Positions 37,540-52,287 are shown, counted from the first letter of the stretch. The stretch: DNA of 62,000 bases from Bugula neritina (GCA_964035545.1 CAXIUT010000103.1:1-62000); one strand, 5' to 3'. Numbers and translations: made by a program. Notes: a model not told the origin generated them from the letters alone.

Positions 37540-38880
37540 ATGAGAAATAAATGAGTCATTCTATGAAAAGAGGTGTTTGCAGCACTTGTCCACTTTTGAT
37601 TTACACGCGGCATCGAAACTTTTGTAGTTTTAAATAATGTCTCCAAATTCATCACTTGCATGTGTTTAGATACTTGATGAAAATGTTTATGCAAAATTTG
37701 ATGCCTGCTTCAAAGACACCAGTGCTTAATTACTGTGTTAACTGTATTGGCACGTTGCCATGAGATATTTGGTAATATTTCGCATCACAACAAACTCTTC
37801 AGAAAGTTAAGAAAATCAGTCTAGAAAGTTAATGAAATAAACCTACCAGAGAGAGTAAGCCAGATGTAACAAGTAGATCCAAAACAAGTTGATTAACAAT
37901 TGAAGTTGAAGTCTCGATGTAGTCAACACTTTAGTCCTAACGTCAAATGCTAACGTCTGCAACCAAACTGTGAAGACTTCATGAGCTGGTTAGCTGACAG
38001 GACACATTAAAGTTCTTAACTCTTGTGTGTATAGTGATGCCCATCTTGAACTAGAGAGGGCTGACTGAAGACTGCTACTTTGTGAAAATTGACAATGCAT
38101 ATTATTATTATTCATTGTTGAGATTCACGACTGCCATAAACAATGTTAAAATATTCATTGTTGGTACGACTGAGTAGAATAAAATATAATATAATATTGT
38201 TTTCTGGACAGAAAAGTAATATCAAATGCATATTATAACTTACCATAAATCTACAGTGCTTCACATCTTCACCTTTTCCTGCAATTTTATTTCTTTGCAG
38301 TTAGAAGTAGTAGCTGAATATATGACGATGAAACATAACCCTTCAATTTCATTGCACCAGCACCAGTTGCAAGATAGGTGTGTTGGGAGTTATCTTTCCT
38401 AAAAATTTGTTCTTGGTGTTTATACGAAGCAGACACAGGCTAATATTAGTTTTGTTATTTGCAAGAGTATTTCTGTCTGATTGTCCATCGGCAAAAGTTT
38501 GCGCCTTGCAGTTATTATGGAAATACCAGTGATGCTGGAAGACCTTTGCATTGTACACCCGCCTTGACTATTGAATTTAGATGTTTTATTTTCCCATCCC
38601 CTCTCCCGCCCCCCTGTCCCCTCTAACAACCGGCAATCCTGACTCATGTGAATTGTGTTATTGTTCTAGAGTTGGCCCATGGGCCTACAGTATACGATTT
38701 GAAGCTTTATAGTTTACAGGCAGTCGAGATGAGTCACTGCTGAAACCCATTTTATTAGTAGACTATATTGCTCTTCAATCATCAGTTTTCATATTAAAAG
38801 AGAAAGCTCATCTGCAGCGCCATTTCACAGTGTTATGTTTTGCTAGAGCAATAACTACTTTTAGATGCCTTTGCAAACAT
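37540..38880 (+). repeat. Unit M29, class b
   Basis: AATGTTAAAAT, GTACGACTG, CCTGCAATTTT, GAGTATTTCTG. First b of the nested b-n dimer. Confidence 0.95.
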
Positions 38881-40221
38881 ATGAGAAGTAAATGAGTCAT
38901 TCTATGAAAAGAGGTGTTTGCAGCACTTGTCCACTTTTGATCTACACGCGGCATGGAAACTTTTGTAGTTTTAATTAATGTCTCCAAATTCATCACTTGC
39001 ATGTGTTTAGATACTTGATGAAAATTTTTATGCAAAACTTGATGCCTGCTTCAAAGACACCAGTGCTTAATTACTGTGTTAACTGTATTGGCACGTTGCC
39101 ATGAGATATTTGGTAATATTTCGCATCACAACAAACTCTTCAGAAAGTTAAGAAAATCAGTCTAGAAAGTTAATGAAATAAACCTACCAGAGAGAGTAAG
39201 CCAGATGTAACAAGTAGATCCAAAACAAGTTGATTAACAATTGAAGTTGAAGTCTCCATGTAGTCAACACTTTAGTCCTAACGTCAAATGCAAACGTCTG
39301 CAACCAAACTGTGAAGACTTCATGAGCTGGTTAGCTGACAGGACACATTAAAGTTCTTAACTCTTGTGTGTATAGTGATGCCCATCTTGAACTAGAGAGG
39401 GCTGACTGAAGACTGCTACTTTGTGAAAATTGACAATGCATATTATTGTTATTCATTGTTGAGATTCACGACTGCCATAAACAATGATAAAATATTCTTT
39501 GTTGGTACTACTGAGTAAAATAAAATATAATATAATATTGTTTTCTGGACAGAAAAGTAATATCAAATGCATATTATAACTTACCATAAATCTACAGTGC
39601 TTCACATCTTCACCTTTTTTTGCAATGTTATTTCTTTGCAGTTAGAAGTACTAGCTGAATATATGACTATGAAACATAACCCTTCAATTTCATTGCACCA
39701 GCACCAGTTGCAAGATAGGTGTGTTGGGAGTTATCTTTCCTAAAAATTTGTTCTTGGTGTTTATACGAAGCAGACACAGGCTATTATTAGTTTTGTTATT
39801 TGCAAGAGTTTTTCTGTCTGATTGTCCATCAGCAAAAGTTTGCGCCTTGCAGTTATTATGGAAATACCAGTGATGCTGGAAGACCTTTGCATTGTACACC
39901 CGCCTTTACTATTGAATTTAGATATTTTATTTTTCCATCCCCTCTCCCGCCCCCCTGTCCCCTCTAACAACCGGCAATCCTGACTCATGTGAATTGTGTT
40001 ATTGTTCTAGAGTTGGCCCATGGGCCTACAGTATACGATTTGAAGCTTTATAGTTTACAGGCAGTCGAGATGAGTCACTGCTGAAACCCATTTTATTAGT
40101 AGACTATATTGCTCTTCAATCATCAGTTTTCATATTAAAACAGAAAGCTCATCTGCAGCGCCATTTCACAGTGTTATATTTTGCTAGAGCAATAACTATT
40201 TTTAGATGCCTTTGCAAACGT
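38881..40221 (+). repeat. Unit M30, class n
   Basis: TTTTAATTAATG near 38973 and the AAACGTATGAG tail. Private TTTTTCCATCC near 39931, which shortens the last C-run of the G-rich motif. Confidence 0.95.
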
Positions 40222-41562
40222 ATGAGAAATAAATGAGTCATTCTATGAAAAGAGGTGTTTGCAGCACTTGTCCACTTTTGATTTACACGCGGCATCGAAA
40301 CTTTTGTAGTTTTAAATAATGTCTCCAAATTCATCACTTGCATGTGTTTAGATACTTGATGAAAATGTTTATGCAAAATTTGATGCCTGCTTCAAAGACA
40401 CCAGTGCTTAATTACTGTGTTAACTGTATTGGCACGTTGCCATGAGATATTTGGTAATATTTCGCATCACAACAAACTCTTCAGAAAGTTAAGAAAATCA
40501 GTCTAGAAAGTTAATGAAATAAACCTACCAGAGAGAGTAAGCCAGATGTAACAAGTAGATCCAAAACAAGTTGATTAACAATTGAAGTTGAAGTCTCGAT
40601 GTAGTCAACACTTTAGTCCTAACGTCAAATGCTAACGTCTGCAACCAAACTGTGAAGACTTCATGAGCTGGTTAGCTGACAGGACACATTAAAGTTCTTA
40701 ACTCTTGTGTGTATAGTGATGCCCATCTTGAACTAGAGAGGGCTGACTGAAGACTGCTACTTTGTGAAAATTGACAATGCATATTATTATTATTCATTGT
40801 TGAGATTCACGACTGCCATAAACAATGTTAAAATATTCATTGTTGGTACGACTGAGTAGAATAAAATATAATATAATATTGTTTTCTGGACAGAAAAGTA
40901 ATATCAAATGCATATTATAACTTACCATAAATCTACAGTGCTTCACATCTTCACCTTTTCCTGCAATTTTATTTCTTTGCAGTTAGAAGTAGTAGCTGAA
41001 TATATGACGATGAAACATAACCCTTCAATTTCATTGCACCAGCACCAGTTGCAAGATAGGTGTGTTGGGAGTTATCTTTCCTAAAAATTTGTTCTTGGTG
41101 TTTATACGAAGCAGACACAGGCTAATATTAGTTTTGTTATTTGCAAGAGTATTTCTGTCTGATTGTCCATCGGCAAAAGTTTGCGCCTTGCAGTTATTAT
41201 GGAAATACCAGTGATGCTGGAAGACCTTTGCATTGTACACCCGCCTTGACTATTGAATTTAGATGTTTTATTTTCCCATCCCCTCTCCCGCCCCCCTGTC
41301 CCCTCTAACAACCGGCAATCCTGACTCATGTGAATTGTGTTATTGTTCTAGAGTTGGCCCATGGGCCTACAGTATACGATTTGAAGCTTTATAGTTTACA
41401 GGCAGTCGAGATGAGTCACTGCTGAAACCCATTTTATTAGTAGACTATATTGCTCTTCAATCATCAGTTTTCATATTAAAAGAGAAAGCTCATCTGCAGC
41501 GCCATTTCACAGTGTTATGTTTTGCTAGAGCAATAACTACTTTTAGATGCCTTTGCAAACAT
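40222..41562 (+). repeat. Unit M31, class b
   Basis: Copy of M29 at an offset of 2682. Confidence 0.95.
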
Positions 41563-42903
41563 ATGAGAAGTAAATGAGTCATTCTATGAAAAGAGGTGTT
41601 TGCAGCACTTGTCCACTTTTGATCTACACGCGGCATGGAAACTTTTGTAGTTTTAATTAATGTCTCCAAATTCATCACTTGCATGTGTTTAGATACTTGA
41701 TGAAAATTTTTATGCAAAACTTGATGCCTGCTTCAAAGACACCAGTGCTTAATTACTGTGTTAACTGTATTGGCACGTTGCCATGAGATATTTGGTAATA
41801 TTTCGCATCACAACAAACTCTTCAGAAAGTTAAGAAAATCAGTCTAGAAAGTTAATGAAATAAACCTACCAGAGAGAGTAAGCCAGATGTAACAAGTAGA
41901 TCCAAAACAAGTTGATTAACAATTGAAGTTGAAGTCTCCATGTAGTCAACACTTTAGTCCTAACGTCAAATGCAAACGTCTGCAACCAAACTGTGAAGAC
42001 TTCATGAGCTGGTTAGCTGACAGGACACATTAAAGTTCTTAACTCTTGTGTGTATAGTGATGCCCATCTTGAACTAGAGAGGGCTGACTGAAGACTGCTA
42101 CTTTGTGAAAATTGACAATGCATATTATTGTTATTCATTGTTGAGATTCACGACTGCCATAAACAATGATAAAATATTCTTTGTTGGTACTACTGAGTAA
42201 AATAAAATATAATATAATATTGTTTTCTGGACAGAAAAGTAATATCAAATGCATATTATAACTTACCATAAATCTACAGTGCTTCACATCTTCACCTTTT
42301 TTTGCAATGTTATTTCTTTGCAGTTAGAAGTACTAGCTGAATATATGACTATGAAACATAACCCTTCAATTTCATTGCACCAGCACCAGTTGCAAGATAG
42401 GTGTGTTGGGAGTTATCTTTCCTAAAAATTTGTTCTTGGTGTTTATACGAAGCAGACACAGGCTATTATTAGTTTTGTTATTTGCAAGAGTTTTTCTGTC
42501 TGATTGTCCATCAGCAAAAGTTTGCGCCTTGCAGTTATTATGGAAATACCAGTGATGCTGGAAGACCTTTGCATTGTACACCCGCCTTGACTATTGAATT
42601 TAGATGTTTTATTTTCCCATCCCCTCTCCCGCCCCCCTGTCCCCTCTAACAACCGGCAATCCTGACTCATGTGAATTGTGTTATTGTTCTAGAGTTGGCC
42701 CATGGGCCTACAGTATACGATTTGAAGCTTTATAGTTTACAGGCAGTCGAGATGAGTCACTGCTGAAACCCATTTTATTAGTAGACTATATTGCTCTTCA
42801 ATCATCAGTTTTCATATTAAAAGAGAAAGCTCATCTGCAGCGCCATTTCACAGTGTTATGTTTTGCTAGAGCTATAACTACTTTTAGATGCCTTTGCAAA
42901 CAT
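41563..42903 (+). repeat. Unit M32, class n
   Basis: TTTTAATTAATG head as in M30, but T at 42873 (GAGCTATAAC) and no AAACGTATGAG tail, so its end comes from a different lineage than M30. Confidence 0.95.
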
Positions 42904-44244
42904 ATGAGAAGTAAATGAGTCATTCTATGAAAAGAGGTGTTTGCAGCACTTGTCCACTTTTGATCTACACGCGGCATGGAAACTTTTGTAGTTTTAAATA
43001 ATGTCTCCAAATTCATCACTTGCATGTGTTTAGATACTTGATGAAAATTTTTATGCAAAACTTGATGCCTGCTTCAAAGACACCAGTGCTTAATTACTGT
43101 GTTAACTGTATTGGCACGTTGCCATGAGATATTTGGTAATATTTCGCATCACAACAAACTCTTCAGAAAGTTAAGAAAATCAGTCTAGAAAGTTAATGAA
43201 ATAAACCTACCAGAGAGAGTAAGCCAGATGTAACAAGTAGATCCAAAACAAGTTGATTAACAATTGAAGTTGAAGTCTCCATGTAGTCAACACTTTAGTC
43301 CTAACGTCAAATGCAAACGTCTGCAACCAAACTGTGAAGACTTCATGAGCTGGTTAGCTGACAGGACAGATTAAAGTTCTTAACTCTTGTGTGTATAGTG
43401 ATGCCCATCTTGAACTAGAGAGGGCTGACTGAAGACTGCTACTTTGTGAAAATTGACAATGCATATTATTGTTATTCATTGTTGAGATTCACGACTGCCA
43501 TAAACAATGATAAAATATTCTTTGTTGGTACTACTGAGTAAAATAAAATATAATATAATATTGTTTTCTGGACAGAAAAGTAATATCAAATGCATATTAT
43601 AACTTACCATAAATCTACAGTGCTTCACATCTTCACCTTTTTTTGCAATGTTATTTCTTTGCAGTTAGAAGTACTAGCTGAATATATGACTATGAAACAT
43701 AACCCTTCAATTTCATTGCACCAGCACCAGTTGCAAGATAGGTGTGTTGGGAGTTATCTTTCCTAAAAATTTGTTCTTGGTGTTTATACGAAGCAGACAC
43801 AGGCTATTATTAGTTTTGTTATTTGCAAGAGTTTTTCTGTCTGATTGTCCATCAGCAAAAGTTTGCGCCTTGCAGTTATTATGGAAATACCAGTGATGCT
43901 GGAAGACCTTTGCATTGTACACCCGCCTTGACTATTGAATTTAGATGTTTTATTTTCCCATCCCCTCTCCCGCCCCCCTGTCCCCTCTAACAACCGGCAA
44001 TCCTGACTCATGTGAATTGTGTTATTGTTCTAGAGTTGGCCCATGGGCCTACAGTATACGATTTGAAGCTTTATAGTTTACAGGCAGTCGAGATGAGTCA
44101 CTGCTGAAACCCATTTTATTAGTAGACTATATTGCTCTTCAATCATCAGTTTTCATATTAAAAGAGAAAGCTCATCTGCAGCGCCATTTCACAGTGTTAT
44201 GTTTTGCTAGAGCAATAACTACTTTTAGATGCCTTTGCAAACAT
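42904..44244 (+). repeat. Unit M33, class n
   Basis: Plain n with GGACAGATTAAAG near 43366, where n units normally read GGACACATT. This is the unit absent from the following six-unit block. Confidence 0.95.
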
Positions 44245-45585
44245 ATGAGAAGTAAATGAGTCATTCTATGAAAAGAGGTGTTTGCAGCACTTGTCCACTT
44301 TTGATCTACACGCGGCATGGAAACTTTTGTAGTTTTAAATAATGTCTCCAAATTCATCACTTGCATGTGTTTAGATACTTGATGAAAATTTTTATGCAAA
44401 ACTTGATGCCTGCTTCAAAGACACCAGTGCTTAATTACTGTGTTAACTGTATTGGCACGTTGCCATGAGATATTTGGTAATATTTCGCATCACAACAAAC
44501 TCTTCAGAAAGTTAAGAAAATCAGTCTAGAAAGTTAATGAAATAAACCTACCAGAGAGAGTAAGCCAGATGTAACAAGTAGATCCAAAACAAGTTGATTA
44601 ACAATTGAAGTTGAAGTCTCCATGTAGTCAACACTTTAGTCCTAACGTCAAATGCAAACGTCTGCAACCAAACTGTGAAGACTTCATGAGCTGGTTAGCT
44701 GACAGGACACATAAAAGTTCTTAACTCTTGTGTGTATAGTGATGCCCATCTTGAACTAGAGAGGGCTGACTGAAGACTGCTACTTTGTGAAAATTGACAA
44801 TGCATATTATTGTTATTCATTGTTGAGATTCACGACTGCCATAAACAATGATAAAATATTCTTTGTTGGTACTACTGAGTAAAATAAAATATAATATAAT
44901 ATTGTTTTCTGGACAGAAAAGTAATATCAAATGCATATTATAACTTACCATAAATCTACAGTGCTTCACATCTTCACCTTTTTTTGCAATGTTATTTCTT
45001 TGCAGTTAGAATAACTAGCTGAATATATGACTATGAAACATAACCCTTCAATTTCATTGCACCAGCACCAGTTGCAAGATAGGTGTGTTGGGAGTTATCT
45101 TTCCTAAAAATTTGTTCTTGGTGTTTATACGAAGCAGACACAGGCTATTATTAGTTTTGTTATTTGCAAGAGTTTTTCTGTCTGATTGTCCATCGGCAAA
45201 AGTTTGCGCCTTGCAGTTATTATGGAAATACCAGTGATGCTGGAAGACCTTTGCATTGTACACCCGCCTTGACTATTGAATTTAGATGTTTTATTTTCCC
45301 ATCCCTTCTCCCGCCCCCCTGTCCCCTCTAACAACCGGCAATCCTGACTCATGTGAATTGTGTTATTGTTCTAGAGTTGGCCCATGGGCCTACAGTATAC
45401 GATTTGAAGCTTTATAGTTTACAGGCAGTCGAGATGAGTCACTGCTGAAACCCATTTTATTAGTAGACTATATTGCTCTTCAATCATCAGTTTTCATATT
45501 AAAAGAGAAAGCTCATCTGCAGCGCCATTTCACAGTGTTATATTTCGCCAGAGCAATAACTAATTTTAGATGCCTTTGCAAACAT
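44245..45585 (+). repeat. Unit M34, class n (block-opening variant)
   Basis: Copy of M27 at an offset of 9384, with TTAGAATAACTAGC. Private changes are CACATAAAAG near 44710 and CATCGGCAAAAG near 45190. Confidence 0.95.
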
Positions 45586-46923
45586 ATGAGAAATAAATGA
45601 GTCATTCTATGAAAAGAGGTGTTTGCAGCACTTGTCCACTTTTGATTTACAAGCGGCATGGAAACTTTTGTAGTTTTAAATAATGTCTCCAAATTCATCA
45701 CTTGCATGTGTTTAGATACTTGATTAAAATTTTTATGCAAAACTTGATGCCTGCTTCAAAGACACCAGTGCATAATTACTGTGTTAACTGTATTGGCACG
45801 CTGCCATGAGAAATTTGGTAATATTTCGCATCACAACAAACTCTTCAGAAAGTTAAGAAAATCAGTCTAGAAAGTTAATGAAATAAACCTACCAGAGAGA
45901 ATAAGCCAGATGTAACAAGTAGATCCAAAACAAGTTGATTAACAATTGAAGTTGAAATCTCCATGTAGTCAACACTTTAGTCCTAATGTCAAATGCAAAC
46001 GTCTGCAACCAAACTGTGTAGACTTCATGAGCTGGTTAGCTGACAGGACTCATTAAAGTTCTTAACTCTTGTGTGTATAGTGATGCCCATCTTGAACTAG
46101 AGAGGGCTGACTGAAGACTGCTACTTTGTGAAAATTGACAATGCATATTATTGTTATTCATTGTTGAGATTCACGACTGCCATAAACAATGATAAAATAT
46201 TCATTGTTGGTACTACTGAGTAGAATAAAATATAATATAATATTTTCTTGACAGATAAATAATATCATATACAGAATCTAACTTACCATAAATCTACAGT
46301 GCTTCACATCTTCACCTTTTTCTGCAATGTTATTTCTTTGCAGTTAGAAGTACTAGCTGAATATATGACTATGAAACATAACCCTTCAATTTCATTGCAC
46401 CAGCACCAGTTGCAAGATAGGTGTATTGAGAGTTATCTTTCCCAAAATTTTGTTCTTGGTGTTTATACAAAGCAGACACAGGCTAATATTAGTTTTGTTA
46501 TTTGCAAGAGTTTTTCTGTCTGATTGTCCATCAGCAAAAGTTTGCGCCTTGCAGTTATTATGGAAATACCAGTGATGCTGGAAGACCTTTGCATTGTACA
46601 CCCGCCTTTACTATTGAATTTAGATATTTTATTTTCCCATCCCCTCTCCCGCCCCCCTGTCCCCTCTAACAACCGGCAATCCTGACTCATGTGAATTGTG
46701 TTATTGTTCTAGAGTTGGCCCATGGGCCTACAGTATACGATTTGAAGCTTTATAGTTTACAGGCAGTCGAGATGAGTCACTGCTGAAACCCATTTTATTA
46801 GTAGACTATATTGCTCTTCAATCATCAGTTTTCATATTAAAACAGAAAGCTCATCTGCAGCGCCATTTCACAGTGTTATATTTTGCTAGAGCAATAACTA
46901 TTTTTAGATGCCTTTGCAAACGT
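45586..46923 (+). repeat. Unit M35, class s, 1338 bp
   Basis: Copy of M28 at an offset of 9384, without M28's GCTTCATAG change. Confidence 0.95.
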
Positions 46924-48264
46924 ATGAGAAATAAATGAGTCATTCTATGAAAAGAGGTGTTTGCAGCACTTGTCCACTTTTGATTTACACGCGGCATCGA
47001 AACTTTTGTAGTTTTAAATAATGTCTCCAAATTCATCACTTGCATGTGTTTAGATACTTGATGAAAATGTTTATGCAAAATTTGATGCCTGCTTCAAAGA
47101 CACCAGTGCTTAATTACTGTGTTAACTGTATTGGCACGTTGCCATGAGATATTTGGTAATATTTCGCATCACAACAAACTCTTCAGAAAGTTAAGAAAAT
47201 CAGTCTAGAAAGTTAATGAAATAAACCTACCAGAGAGAGTAAGCCAGATGTAACAAGTAGATCCAAAACAAGTTGATTAACAATTGAAGTTGAAGTCTCG
47301 ATGTAGTCAACACTTTAGTCCTAACGTCAAATGCTAACGTCTGCAACCAAACTGTGAAGACTTCATGAGCTGGTTAGCTGACAGGACACATTAAAGTTCT
47401 TAACTCTTGTGTGTATAGTGATGCCCATCTTGAACTAGAGAGGGCTGACTGAAGACTGCTACTTTGTGAAAATTGACAATGCATATTATTATTATTCATT
47501 GTTGAGATTCACGACTGCCATAAACAATGTTAAAATATTCATTGTTGGTACGACTGAGTAGAATAAAATATAATATAATATTGTTTTCTGGACAGAAAAG
47601 TAATATCAAATGCATATTATAACTTACCATAAATCTACAGTGCTTCACATCTTCACCTTTTCCTGCAATTTTATTTCTTTGCAGTTAGAAGTAGTAGCTG
47701 AATATATGACGATGAAACATAACCCTTCAATTTCATTGCACCAGCACCAGTTGCAAGATAGGTGTGTTGGGAGTTATCTTTCCTAAAAATTTGTTCTTGG
47801 TGTTTATACGAAGCAGACACAGGCTAATATTAGTTTTGTTATTTGCAAGAGTATTTCTGTCTGATTGTCCATCGGCAAAAGTTTGCGCCTTGCAGTTATT
47901 ATGGAAATACCAGTGATGCTGGAAGACCTTTGCATTGTACACCCGCCTTGACTATTGAATTTAGATGTTTTATTTTCCCATCCCCTCTCCCGCCCCCCTG
48001 TCCCCTCTAACAACCGGCAATCCTGACTCATGTGAATTGTGTTATTGTTCTAGAGTTGGCCCATGGGCCTACAGTATACGATTTGAAGCTTTATAGTTTA
48101 CAGGCAGTCGAGATGAGTCACTGCTGAAACCCATTTTATTAGTAGACTATATTGCTCTTCAATCATCAGTTTTCATATTAAAAGAGAAAGCTCATCTGCA
48201 GCGCCATTTCACAGTGTTATGTTTTGCTAGAGCAATAACTACTTTTAGATGCCTTTGCAAACAT
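46924..48264 (+). repeat. Unit M36, class b
   Basis: Copy of M29 at an offset of 9384. Confidence 0.95.
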
Positions 48265-49605
48265 ATGAGAAGTAAATGAGTCATTCTATGAAAAGAGGTG
48301 TTTGCAGCACTTGTCCACTTTTGATCTACACGCGGCATGGAAACTTTTGTAGTTTTAATTAATGTCTCCAAATTCATCACTTGCATGTGTTTAGATACTT
48401 GATGAAAATTTTTATGCAAAACTTGATGCCTGCTTCAAAGACACCAGTGCTTAATTACTGTGTTAACTGTATTGGCACGTTGCCATGAGATATTTGGTAA
48501 TATTTCGCATCACAACAAACTCTTCAGAAAGTTAAGAAAATCAGTCTAGAAAGTTAATGAAATAAACCTACCAGAGAGAGTAAGCCAGATGTAACAAGTA
48601 GATCCAAAACAAGTTGATTAACAATTGAAGTTGAAGTCTCCATGTAGTCAACACTTTAGTCCTAACGTCAAATGCAAACGTCTGCAACCAAACTGTGAAG
48701 ACTTCATGAGCTGGTTAGCTGACAGGACACATTAAAGTTCTTAACTCTTGTGTGTATAGTGATGCCCATCTTGAACTAGAGAGGGCTGACTGAAGACTGC
48801 TACTTTGTGAAAATTGACAATGCATATTATTGTTATTCATTGTTGAGATTCACGACTGCCATAAACAATGATAAAATATTCTTTGTTGGTACTACTGAGT
48901 AAAATAAAATATAATATAATATTGTTTTCTGGACAGAAAAGTAATATCAAATGCATATTATAACTTACCATAAATCTACAGTGCTTCACATCTTCACCTT
49001 TTTTTGCAATGTTATTTCTTTGCAGTTAGAAGTACTAGCTGAATATATGACTATGAAACATAACCCTTCAATTTCATTGCACCAGCACCAGTTGCAAGAT
49101 AGGTGTGTTGGGAGTTATCTTTCCTAAAAATTTGTTCTTGGTGTTTATACGAAGCAGACACAGGCTATTATTAGTTTTGTTATTTGCAAGAGTTTTTCTG
49201 TCTGATTGTCCATCAGCAAAAGTTTGCGCCTTGCAGTTATTATGGAAATACCAGTGATGCTGGAAGACCTTTGCATTGTACACCCGCCTTTACTATTGAA
49301 TTTAGATATTTTATTTTCCCATCCCCTCTCCCGCCCCCCTGTCCCCTCTAACAACCGGCAATCCTGACTCATGTGAATTGTGTTATTGTTCTAGAGTTGG
49401 CCCATGGGCCTACAGTATACGATTTGAAGCTTTATAGTTTACAGGCAGTCGAGATGAGTCACTGCTGAAACCCATTTTATTAGTAGACTATATTGCTCTT
49501 CAATCATCAGTTTTCATATTAAAACAGAAAGCTCATCTGCAGCGCCATTTCACAGTGTTATATTTTGCTAGAGCAATAACTATTTTTAGATGCCTTTGCA
49601 AACGT
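48265..49605 (+). repeat. Unit M37, class n
   Basis: Copy of M30 with TTTTAATTAATG and AAACGTATGAG, but with the normal TTTTCCCATCC. Confidence 0.95.
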
Positions 49606-50946
49606 ATGAGAAATAAATGAGTCATTCTATGAAAAGAGGTGTTTGCAGCACTTGTCCACTTTTGATTTACACGCGGCATCGAAACTTTTGTAGTTTTAAA
49701 TAATGTCTCCAAATTCATCACTTGCATGTGTTTAGATACTTGATGAAAATGTTTATGCAAAATTTGATGCCTGCTTCAAAGACACCAGTGCTTAATTACT
49801 GTGTTAACTGTATTGGCACGTTGCCATGAGATATTTGGTAATATTTCGCATCACAACAAACTCTTCAGAAAGTTAAGAAAATCAGTCTAGAAAGTTAATG
49901 AAATAAACCTACCAGAGAGAGTAAGCCAGATGTAACAAGTAGATCCAAAACAAGTTGATTAACAATTGAAGTTGAAGTCTCGATGTAGTCAACACTTTAG
50001 TCCTAACGTCAAATGCTAACGTCTGCAACCAAACTGTGAAGACTTCATGAGCTGGTTAGCTGACAGGACACATTAAAGTTCTTAACTCTTGTGTGTATAG
50101 TGATGCCCATCTTGAACTAGAGAGGGCTGACTGAAGACTGCTACTTTGTGAAAATTGACAATGCATATTATTATTATTCATTGTTGAGATTCACGACTGC
50201 CATAAACAATGTTAAAATATTCATTGTTGGTACGACTGAGTAGAATAAAATATAATATAATATTGTTTTCTGGACAGAAAAGTAATATCAAATGCATATT
50301 ATAACTTACCATAAATCTACAGTGCTTCACATCTTCACCTTTTCCTGCAATTTTATTTCTTTGCAGTTAGAAGTAGTAGCTGAATATATGACGATGAAAC
50401 ATAACCCTTCAATTTCATTGCACCAGCACCAGTTGCAAGATAGGTGTGTTGGGAGTTATCTTTCCTAAAAATTTGTTCTTGGTGTTTATACGAAGCAGAC
50501 ACAGGCTAATATTAGTTTTGTTATTTGCAAGAGTATTTCTGTCTGATTGTCCATCGGCAAAAGTTTGCGCCTTGCAGTTATTATGGAAATACCAGTGATG
50601 CTGGAAGACCTTTGCATTGTACACCCGCCTTGACTATTGAATTTAGATGTTTTATTTTCCCATCCCCTCTCCCGCCCCCCTGTCCCCTCTAACAACCGGC
50701 AATCCTGACTCATGTGAATTGTGTTATTGTTCTAGAGTTGGCCCATGGGCCTACAGTATACGATTTGAAGCTTTATAGTTTACAGGCAGTCGAGATGAGT
50801 CACTGCTGAAACCCATTTTATTAGTAGACTATATTGCTCTTCAATCATCAGTTTTCATATTAAAAGAGAAAGCTCATCTGCAGCGCCATTTCACAGTGTT
50901 ATGTTTTGCTAGAGCAATAACTACTTTTAGATGCCTTTGCAAACAT
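49606..50946 (+). repeat. Unit M38, class b
   Basis: Copy of M31, and of M36 one dimer upstream. Confidence 0.95.
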
Positions 50947-52287
50947 ATGAGAAGTAAATGAGTCATTCTATGAAAAGAGGTGTTTGCAGCACTTGTCCAC
51001 TTTTGATCTACACGCGGCATGGAAACTTTTGTAGTTTTAATTAATGTCTCCAAATTCATCACTTGCATGTGTTTAGATACTTGATGAAAATTTTTATGCA
51101 AAACTTGATGCCTGCTTCAAAGACACCAGTGCTTAATTACTGTGTTAACTGTATTGGCACGTTGCCATGAGATATTTGGTAATATTTCGCATCACAACAA
51201 ACTCTTCAGAAAGTTAAGAAAATCAGTCTAGAAAGTTAATGAAATAAACCTACCAGAGAGAGTAAGCCAGATGTAACAAGTAGATCCAAAACAAGTTGAT
51301 TAACAATTGAAGTTGAAGTCTCCATGTAGTCAACACTTTAGTCCTAACGTCAAATGCAAACGTCTGCAACCAAACTGTGAAGACTTCATGAGCTGGTTAG
51401 CTGACAGGACACATTAAAGTTCTTAACTCTTGTGTGTATAGTGATGCCCATCTTGAACTAGAGAGGGCTGACTGAAGACTGCTACTTTGTGAAAATTGAC
51501 AATGCATATTATTGTTATTCATTGTTGAGATTCACGACTGCCATAAACAATGATAAAATATTCTTTGTTGGTACTACTGAGTAAAATAAAATATAATATA
51601 ATATTGTTTTCTGGACAGAAAAGTAATATCAAATGCATATTATAACTTACCATAAATCTACAGTGCTTCACATCTTCACCTTTTTTTGCAATGTTATTTC
51701 TTTGCAGTTAGAAGTACTAGCTGAATATATGACTATGAAACATAACCCTTCAATTTCATTGCACCAGCACCAGTTGCAAGATAGGTGTGTTGGGAGTTAT
51801 CTTTCCTAAAAATTTGTTCTTGGTGTTTATACGAAGCAGACACAGGCTATTATTAGTTTTGTTATTTGCAAGAGTTTTTCTGTCTGATTGTCCATCAGCA
51901 AAAGTTTGCGCCTTGCAGTTATTATGGAAATACCAGTGATGCTGGAAGACCTTTGCATTGTACACCCGCCTTGACTATTGAATTTAGATGTTTTATTTTC
52001 CCATCCCCTCTCCCGCCCCCCTGTCCCCTCTAACAACCGGCAATCCTGACTCATGTGAATTGTGTTATTGTTCTAGAGTTGGCCCATGGGCCTACAGTAT
52101 ACGATTTGAAGCTTTATAGTTTACAGGCAGTCGAGATGAGTCACTGCTGAAACCCATTTTATTAGTAGACTATATTGCTCTTCAATCATCAGTTTTCATA
52201 TTAAAAGAGAAAGCTCATCTGCAGCGCCATTTCACAGTGTTATGTTTTGCTAGAGCAATAACTACTTTTAGATGCCTTTGCAAACAT
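50947..52287 (+). repeat. Unit M39, class n
   Basis: Copy of M32 by position in the block (TTTTAATTAATG), but its tail has the usual GAGCAATAAC rather than M32's T variant. Confidence 0.95.

Larger units (their letters stand above)
34861..44244 (+). repeat. Higher-order block, seven units (n s b n b n n), 9384 bp
   Basis: M27-M33. The block opens with an n unit carrying TTAGAATAACTAGC and the tail ATTTCGCCAGAG, followed by an s unit. It then contains a nested 2682-bp b-n dimer twice (M29-M30 and M31-M32), marked by GTACGACTG in the b units and TTTTAATTAATG in the n units, and ends with a plain n unit. The next block repeats the same order at an offset of 9384. Confidence 0.92.
44245..52287 (+). 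repeat. Higher-order block, six units (n s b n b n), 8043 bp
   Basis: M34-M39 repeats the order of the preceding block but lacks its final n unit, so the offset to the next recurrence of the TTAGAATAACTAGC marker is 8043 rather than 9384. Private differences from the first copy include ATAAAAGTTC near 44711 in M34. Two M28/M30 variants are absent here: GCTTCATAG near 37365 and the extra T in TTTTTCCATCC near 39931. Confidence 0.92.
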
